Positions 6,758 to 10,501 of a stretch of 10,501 bases of DNA are shown here, piece by piece. Source of the DNA: an uncultured Bacilli bacterium (GTDB taxonomy: Bacteria; Bacillota_I; Bacilli_A; RF39; UBA660); assembly GCA_949280095.1 (NCBI GenBank), contig CASDHD010000042.1, positions 1-10,501 on the forward strand. Reading direction: 5' to 3'. Below the pieces are notes generated by a model, which was not told the origin of the DNA, did not search any database, and was given only the letters and a program-made list of their open reading frames with translations. Every line of letters starts with the position of its first letter. Position 1 is the first letter of the stretch. Made by a program: the position numbers and the translations under genes.

Positions 6758-7813
6758 ATGAAAGAAATAGGTAAAAAAATAAAAAGTGCTTTTACTAATA
6801 AGAAGGATGTAGAGAGAAGAACGTATATAACTTTAGAACCTAGTAAAGAAAAAATTCGAGTTTTAGATGAAAAAGGCTTAATAAAAATAGAGATTTTAGA
6901 AGCTTGTACTTTAGAAAATTTTCAATGTCCAATCAAAATTCCTATACGTATTCTTTTAAGAGAAGGCACTAATTTACTAAACACCAAAATTTTAACGCAA
7001 ACCATTTATTTTTATGAAGAGAATGAATATATTTATTTTATTTCACAAAATGAAGACTTTATTCATCTTTCACAGAGAATAATAAAAGAAGATCAAATTT
7101 TAGAAATAGAAGTAAAAGTGGATAAGAAAAAGAAAAATTACTCCATAACAAAGTATATTCACGATAAAAATTATAGTACAAAAGAAGTGAAAAAGTATCC
7201 TATGAAAGAAGATAGTGCTTTTCAGTTTTTTTGTCTAGAGAAAAAGGAAGCCATTTGTTTACTACAAACTCTTATAAATTGTTTAGAACAATCAAATAAA
7301 ATAGGCCAATTTTTTTCTTTGCGAGAATTATATTCTTGTATTCCTCTTGTACCTGATAAAGATTTTAATCCTGTTATCTGGAATGACAAAATTACTTTAT
7401 CTGTCAGTCGTTTTTTTAAAGACAACGATATTTTGGTAGAAAAAAATTTTATATTTGCTATTATGTTGAATGAAACTAGAGAAAAAATAGGGAGCATTGG
7501 GTACTGTTATCACGAGAATGGTGGATTTACTTACACTGGAAATGTTTATTATGATATAGAAGAATGTTATCAACATCAAGGCTATGCTACACTTGCTTTA
7601 GAGTTATTAAAAAACTTGCTTCAAAAAAATAAAGTAGTGAATGATAAAGATTTGTATATTTCCATTTTACCAAACAATCTTTATTCGCAAAAAGTAGCTG
7701 TAAAAAATCATGGCGAAGTATTCTATCATGGGCCGGTTCCTAAGGAAGAAATGTTATGTAGTTTAGATGGTGTAGAAGAAGTTGTCGTTTATCGTATAAA
7801 GTTGAACAAATAA
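6758..7813 (+). CDS. GNAT-family N-acetyltransferase with an unrecognised N-terminal domain
   Basis: I place the start at ATG 6758 because AGGAG (6746-6750) lies seven bases upstream; an in-frame TTG at 6743 would put the ribosome binding site inside the gene. The 351-residue product has two parts. Residues 1 to about 200 are charged and probably beta-rich (repeated short hydrophobic strands such as IKIPIRILL and TIYFYEENEYIYFIS), with no family I recognise. From about 205 on it is GNAT-like: a strand pair around IGSIGYCYH, the acetyl-CoA-binding turn QHQGYA (272-277) before helix LALELLKNLL, and the later ILPNNLYSQKVAVKNHGEVF block. It should transfer an acetyl group from acetyl-CoA to an unknown amine. 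It is a single gene ending in a strong terminator and divergent from the Nudix gene. Confidence 0.75.
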   Translation: MKEIGKKIKSAFTNKKDVERRTYITLEPSKEKIRVLDEKGLIKIEILEACTLENFQCPIKIPIRILLREGTNLLNTKILTQTIYFYEENEYIYFISQNEDFIHLSQRIIKEDQILEIEVKVDKKKKNYSITKYIHDKNYSTKEVKKYPMKEDSAFQFFCLEKKEAICLLQTLINCLEQSNKIGQFFSLRELYSCIPLVPDKDFNPVIWNDKITLSVSRFFKDNDILVEKNFIFAIMLNETREKIGSIGYCYHENGGFTYTGNVYYDIEECYQHQGYATLALELLKNLLQKNKVVNDKDLYISILPNNLYSQKVAVKNHGEVFYHGPVPKEEMLCSLDGVEEVVVYRIKLNK

Positions 7814-7814
7814 A

Positions 7815-7850
7815 AAACCACTAGTTTTTAAGAATTATTACTAGTGGTTT
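7815..7850. terminator. bidirectional intrinsic terminator
   Basis: AAACCACTAGT (7815-7825) and ACTAGTGGTTT (7840-7850) form a perfect 11-base-pair stem with a 14-base loop. T-rich sequence follows on the plus strand (CTTTTTA) and an A run precedes it, giving a T run on the minus strand. It lies exactly between the converging GNAT and lipoprotein genes and serves both. Confidence 0.92.
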
Positions 7851-7854
7851 CTTT

Positions 7855-8313
7855 TTAGTTACAAGTGTAACCTTCTAAATTTTTTGTTTTGAATTCTTCT
7901 AAAGACATATCTTTTGCTGAATAAAATTCATCATCGGTTAAATCGTCACCGAATGCTTCTTTTAATCTATCCATATCAAGTTTAGCGAAATCAACGTTCA
8001 TCGTAAGTTTTATACTTGTTTCAGATTCTTTAGAATACTTCACATCCATACCATCAATTTCATTGAATGCAGAACTAAATGTTTCACCAAAAGATATTGT
8101 TGAGTCTACCAAATCGGCTTCCATTTCTTGTATACTGGTTTGTTCCACTTTAGATACTTTATCGTTTTTAGAAGTAACAACTATAGTTTCTGTAGTTTTA
8201 TAACCATCATCATCTGTTTCTGTTTTTGTACAATTTAAAGTATTTGTTTTTTCACAACCAGTAGTAAATAACATAACTCCTAGAGCACACATTAAAATAA
8301 CATATTTTTTCAT
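7855..8313 (-). CDS. small lipoprotein of unknown function
   Basis: The 152-residue product begins MKKYVILMCALGVMLFTTGC. This is a short basic start, a hydrophobic core and a lipobox-like TTGC with the acceptor cysteine at C20; the -3 residue is Thr rather than the usual Leu, which is atypical but tolerated. The mature part is acidic, about 132 residues, with two further cysteines, C28 and the penultimate C151, which could form a disulfide outside the membrane. The overall look (short, acidic, beta-like strands) resembles YehR/DUF1307-type lipoproteins, but I cannot assign it. It should be lipid-anchored on the outer face of the membrane. The ribosome binding site is poor: AAGGTG lies about 12 bases from the ATG. 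It has a consensus promoter with a leader of nearly 90 bases, and ends in the bidirectional terminator. Confidence 0.8.
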   Translation of the reverse strand: MKKYVILMCALGVMLFTTGCEKTNTLNCTKTETDDDGYKTTETIVVTSKNDKVSKVEQTSIQEMEADLVDSTISFGETFSSAFNEIDGMDVKYSKESETSIKLTMNVDFAKLDMDRLKEAFGDDLTDDEFYSAKDMSLEEFKTKNLEGYTCN

Positions 8314-8346
8314 AACTCTACTTCACACCTTCTTTACTACTTATTC

Positions 8347-8370
8347 ATTAAAACATCATTTTGTCTTAAT
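8347..8370 (-). other. hairpin in the lipoprotein mRNA leader
   Basis: ATTAAAACA (8347-8355) and TGTCTTAAT (8362-8370) form a 9-pair stem with a 6-base loop. On the minus-strand RNA one of the pairs is G-U. It lies within the predicted leader, about 35 bases before the start codon. It is AT-rich, and no known riboswitch is recognised. Confidence 0.3.
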
Positions 8371-8407
8371 CCTATAAACTCTAAATCCTCAATGATTTAT
8401 TAATCTC

Positions 8408-8435
8408 ATTATATAATATTACAAAATTTTGTCAA
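8408..8435 (-). promoter_or_regulatory. consensus sigma-A promoter of the lipoprotein gene
   Basis: On the minus strand a perfect TTGACA (8435-8430) is followed after 16 bases by a perfect TATAAT (8413-8408). Transcription would begin near 8401, giving a leader of almost 90 bases. This is the best promoter in the window and suggests strong basal expression. Confidence 0.75.
8421..8432. promoter_or_regulatory. 12-base palindrome inside the lipoprotein promoter
   Basis: ACAAAATTTTGT is a perfect palindrome that fills most of the spacer and overlaps the -35 by three bases. A repressor bound here would block the promoter. AT-rich palindromes arise by chance, so this remains a candidate operator. 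Confidence 0.3.
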
Positions 8436-8520
8436 ATAAATCTATGAAACGAAATCTAGTAAAATAAAGCATAAAATGTGAGAAATAAAGGAAATAATAA
8501 TACTAAAGTGAGGTATTATT

Positions 8521-9936
8521 GTGAATAATTTAAAGAAATATAATCAAAAAAGAGATTTTAAAAAAACAAAAGAGCCAGTAGGAAAAAAAGAGGCTTCTCA
8601 TAAGAAATTAAGATTTTGCGTACAACATCACTTGTCCAGACGTGAGCATTATGATTTTCGACTTGAATGGGATGGAACTTTAAAAAGTTGGGCAGTTCCT
8701 AAGGGTCCATCTTATAATCCTAAGGATAAACGACTTGCTGTCCATGTTGAGGATCATCCTTTGTCTTATCGTCATTTTGAAGGAACAATTCCTAAAGGAG
8801 AATATGGCGGTGGAACAGTAATGCTATGGGATGAGGGATTTTGGGAACCTCTTGGAAATCCTTCTAAAGATTTTCAAAATGGTTCCATTAAGTTTATTTT
8901 ACATGGAAGCCGCTTAAAAGGAAGTTGGACACTCGTAAAATATAAAGAGGAAAATTGGTTACTTATCAAAGAAATGGATGATGTATTTTCATTTAATGAT
9001 ATCAAGGAATATGCGATAAGCATTAAAACTGGAAGAACGATGGAGGAAATAGCAAGTGGCATAAAAACACTTCCTAAAAATTCTAAAAAGAAAAATATTG
9101 TGGAAGGAGTCCAAATTACAAATCCTCAAAAATTAATCTATGATTGCCCAAAGATTACCAAAATAGAGATTGTAAATTATTATCAAAAAATTGGAAAATG
9201 GATGCTTCCATTTATCCAAAATCGTATAATAAGTACAATACGTGCTCCCCAAGGAATAAAAGGAGAATGCTTTTTTAAAAAACACTTCGAAACGAAAGGT
9301 GAAGGTATGGGAAGTATCACATTGCCTAGTGATAAAGGAAAAAAAGAAGATTATTACTACATAAAAGATTTATCTGGTTTAATTGGAGAAGTACAAATGA
9401 ATAGTTTTGAATTTCACATATGGGGAAGTCGAGTTCTAAAATATAAAAATCCCGATGTATTGGTTTTTGATTTAGATCCAGACGAAGGAATGGCTTTAGA
9501 TAAAATAAGAGAAGGAGTAAGAGATTTAAAAAGTATTTTGGATGAAATTGGATTAGTTTCTTTTTTGAAAACAAGTGGAGGAAAAGGGTATCATGTTGTT
9601 GTTCCAACAAAGAAATTAAAAACTTGGAGTTCAGCTCGCGAATTTACTAAAAATGTTGCAATTCTTATGGAAACAAAATGGCCCGATAAGTATACAAGTA
9701 ATATTCGTAAGGAAAATCGAAAAGGTAAAATTTTTATTGATTGGATTCGTAATACGGAAGGCGCAACTTCTGTTGCTCCTTATTCATTAAGGGTTAGAAA
9801 AAAACTAAGGGTTTCGATGCCAATTAAATGGAATGAACTAGATAAAGTTTGCCCTGATGAAATTACGATGCAAGAGGCATTAAAAAGACTTAAGAGAAAA
9901 AATCCTTGGCAAAATTTTTATGATGTCAACCAATAA
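8521..9936 (+). CDS. LigD-type 3'-phosphoesterase and primase-polymerase, without ligase domain
   Basis: Residues about 28-155 are the LigD 3'-phosphoesterase domain: CVQHHLSRREHYDFRLEWDG with H37, H43, D45 and R47, then LKSWAVPKGPS, VEDHPL (H79) and GTIPKGEYGGGTV. Residues about 195-465 are the LigD polymerase (archaeo-eukaryotic primase fold): VFDLDPD with D317 and D319, SGGKGYHVVV, and IFIDWIRN with D407, all catalytic positions present. The ATP-dependent ligase domain is absent. Between the domains IKTGRTMEEIASG (168-180) resembles the linker that normally joins phosphoesterase to ligase. The protein should trim 3' ends and add nucleotides at double-strand breaks, as in bacterial end joining with Ku; no ku gene is visible here. 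The GTG start has GTGAGGT six bases upstream. It is divergent from the lipoprotein gene and has no clear terminator. Confidence 0.9.
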   Translation: MNNLKKYNQKRDFKKTKEPVGKKEASHKKLRFCVQHHLSRREHYDFRLEWDGTLKSWAVPKGPSYNPKDKRLAVHVEDHPLSYRHFEGTIPKGEYGGGTVMLWDEGFWEPLGNPSKDFQNGSIKFILHGSRLKGSWTLVKYKEENWLLIKEMDDVFSFNDIKEYAISIKTGRTMEEIASGIKTLPKNSKKKNIVEGVQITNPQKLIYDCPKITKIEIVNYYQKIGKWMLPFIQNRIISTIRAPQGIKGECFFKKHFETKGEGMGSITLPSDKGKKEDYYYIKDLSGLIGEVQMNSFEFHIWGSRVLKYKNPDVLVFDLDPDEGMALDKIREGVRDLKSILDEIGLVSFLKTSGGKGYHVVVPTKKLKTWSSAREFTKNVAILMETKWPDKYTSNIRKENRKGKIFIDWIRNTEGATSVAPYSLRVRKKLRVSMPIKWNELDKVCPDEITMQEALKRLKRKNPWQNFYDVNQ

Positions 9937-10006
9937 TGACAATATCAAAAAAACGTAAAATGATTGTCTTGCACCCACATTAAAAAAGTGTAAATTCTGT
10001 AAACAT

Positions 10007-10014
10007 GGTAAAAT
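10007..10014 (+). promoter_or_regulatory. candidate extended -10 for the gene at 10041
   Basis: TGGTAAAAT begins at 10006 and contains TAAAAT (10009-10014), fitting an extended -10 element. No good -35 is seen at the proper distance. It would give a leader of about 20 bases. Confidence 0.35.
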
Positions 10015-10040
10015 AGTAAATGAAAATAGGGTGAATTATT

Positions 10041-10478
10041 GTGAATCATAAAAAGGAATATGAAAATCTTTTGATTGAAAATAATGATTTTAGTATTTAT
10101 GGCGATTATAGTCTCCAATGTTTAAAAGAAGATTTACTTACTCTTTTGTCAAATAGAAAACGTAGTTTACTTTCTTTTTTTCACTTATCTTCTTATCCAA
10201 AGGTACGAATTAATTTGTGTAAAAACTCTGAGTTATATAATGAATTTCGAACTCGATTTGAAAATGAAGAAGCACGCATTTCTATTTGTTATAACCGAGT
10301 AGAAAATATGCCCCAAAACCAATTATTTTTGTTTTTGCGCTTTTCTATTCTTAACGCTTTTATAAAAAAATTATATTCCTCTATTTTGATTGACAATCCT
10401 TTGTGGCTGGAAACTGGACTAGCAATTAATTTGTCAGGAGAAAAGCTTAATAGATATTTTGCGAAACTAAAAATATGA
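10041..10478 (+). CDS. hypothetical protein with degenerate gluzincin-like motif
   Basis: I do not recognise this 145-residue protein. The GTG start is supported by GGGTGA (10029-10034) six bases upstream, with exactly the same bases around the start codon (ATTATTGTGAAT) as in the LigD-type gene. No signal peptide is evident. The C-terminal part NPLWLETGLAINL (119-131) resembles the PxWLxEGLA segment that carries the third zinc ligand in gluzincin (peptidase MA-like) proteases. However, the glutamate is displaced by one position, and the expected HExxH helix before it reads LRFSILNAFIKK with no histidines. If related at all, it is catalytically dead. The stop is TGA, with no frame continuing beyond it, so no frameshift is evident. 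Its function is unknown. Confidence 0.65.
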   Translation: MNHKKEYENLLIENNDFSIYGDYSLQCLKEDLLTLLSNRKRSLLSFFHLSSYPKVRINLCKNSELYNEFRTRFENEEARISICYNRVENMPQNQLFLFLRFSILNAFIKKLYSSILIDNPLWLETGLAINLSGEKLNRYFAKLKI

Positions 10479-10479
10479 T

Positions 10480-10497
10480 ATCCTAATAATATAGGAT
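10480..10497. other. small inverted repeat after the last gene
   Basis: ATCCTA (10480-10485) and TAGGAT (10492-10497) form a 6-pair stem with a 6-base loop immediately after the stop. It could be the start of a terminator, but the window ends three bases later and no T run is visible. Confidence 0.25.
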
Positions 10498-10501
10498 GGG
10501 T

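Noticed and set aside
9326..9610. Leucine- and phenylalanine-rich open frame on the minus strand
   Set aside because: It lies wholly inside the well-supported LigD-type gene; its composition simply mirrors the lysine- and glutamate-rich sense codons, and no ribosome binding site was evident.
9940..9969. GACAAT/ATTGTC inverted repeat after the LigD-type gene as a terminator
   Set aside because: The stem is only six pairs with a loop of nearly 20 bases and no proper T tract follows.

Overview
The window is AT-rich bacterial DNA. It suggests a low-GC Gram-positive organism (Bacillota, Bacilli or a Mollicutes-related gut lineage). The reasons are purine-rich Shine-Dalgarno sequences about 6 bases before most starts, sigma-A-type promoters (TTGACA/TATAAT), a lipoprotein signal peptide, and the paired DUF4130 and radical SAM genes, which are common in Firmicutes. 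TGA acts as a stop (end of the DUF4130 gene directly after its conserved C-terminus) and tryptophan is TGG, so this is the standard bacterial code and not the Mycoplasma code. No phage, transposon, CRISPR, rRNA or tRNA gene was found.

Layout. (1) 1-1997, plus strand: the 3' part of a large superfamily 1 DNA2/UPF1-like helicase that begins upstream of the window. (2) 5520 down to 2014, minus strand: a three-gene operon with overlapping reading frames. It holds a putative DNA repair radical SAM protein (TIGR03916 type), its usual partner of TIGR03915/DUF4130 type, and a divergent GroEL-like chaperonin with no GroES beside it. A -35/-10 pair precedes it, and a palindrome resembling a Gram-positive LexA (SOS) box overlaps the -35. 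(3) 5521-5873: a control region without a gene. (4) 5874-6089, plus: a lone small XRE-type regulator. (5) 6653 down to 6189, minus: a MutT-like Nudix hydrolase. (6) 6758-7813, plus: an unknown N-terminal domain fused to a GNAT acetyltransferase. (7) A strong bidirectional terminator at 7815-7850. (8) 8313 down to 7855, minus: a small lipoprotein with a consensus promoter. (9) 8521-9936, plus: a LigD-type protein with phosphoesterase and polymerase domains but no ligase domain. (10) 10041-10478, plus: an unrecognised 145-residue protein with a degenerate gluzincin-like motif.

Theme. Four of the units have likely genome-maintenance roles: helicase, radical SAM/DUF4130 pair, MutT-like Nudix and LigD-like end-processing polymerase. 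They are not one operon, because transcription direction alternates almost gene by gene. The most unusual points are the chaperonin translationally coupled to the radical SAM/DUF4130 pair, the SOS-box-like site on that operon's promoter, and the LigD protein that has lost its ligase domain but kept what looks like the linker that normally leads into it.
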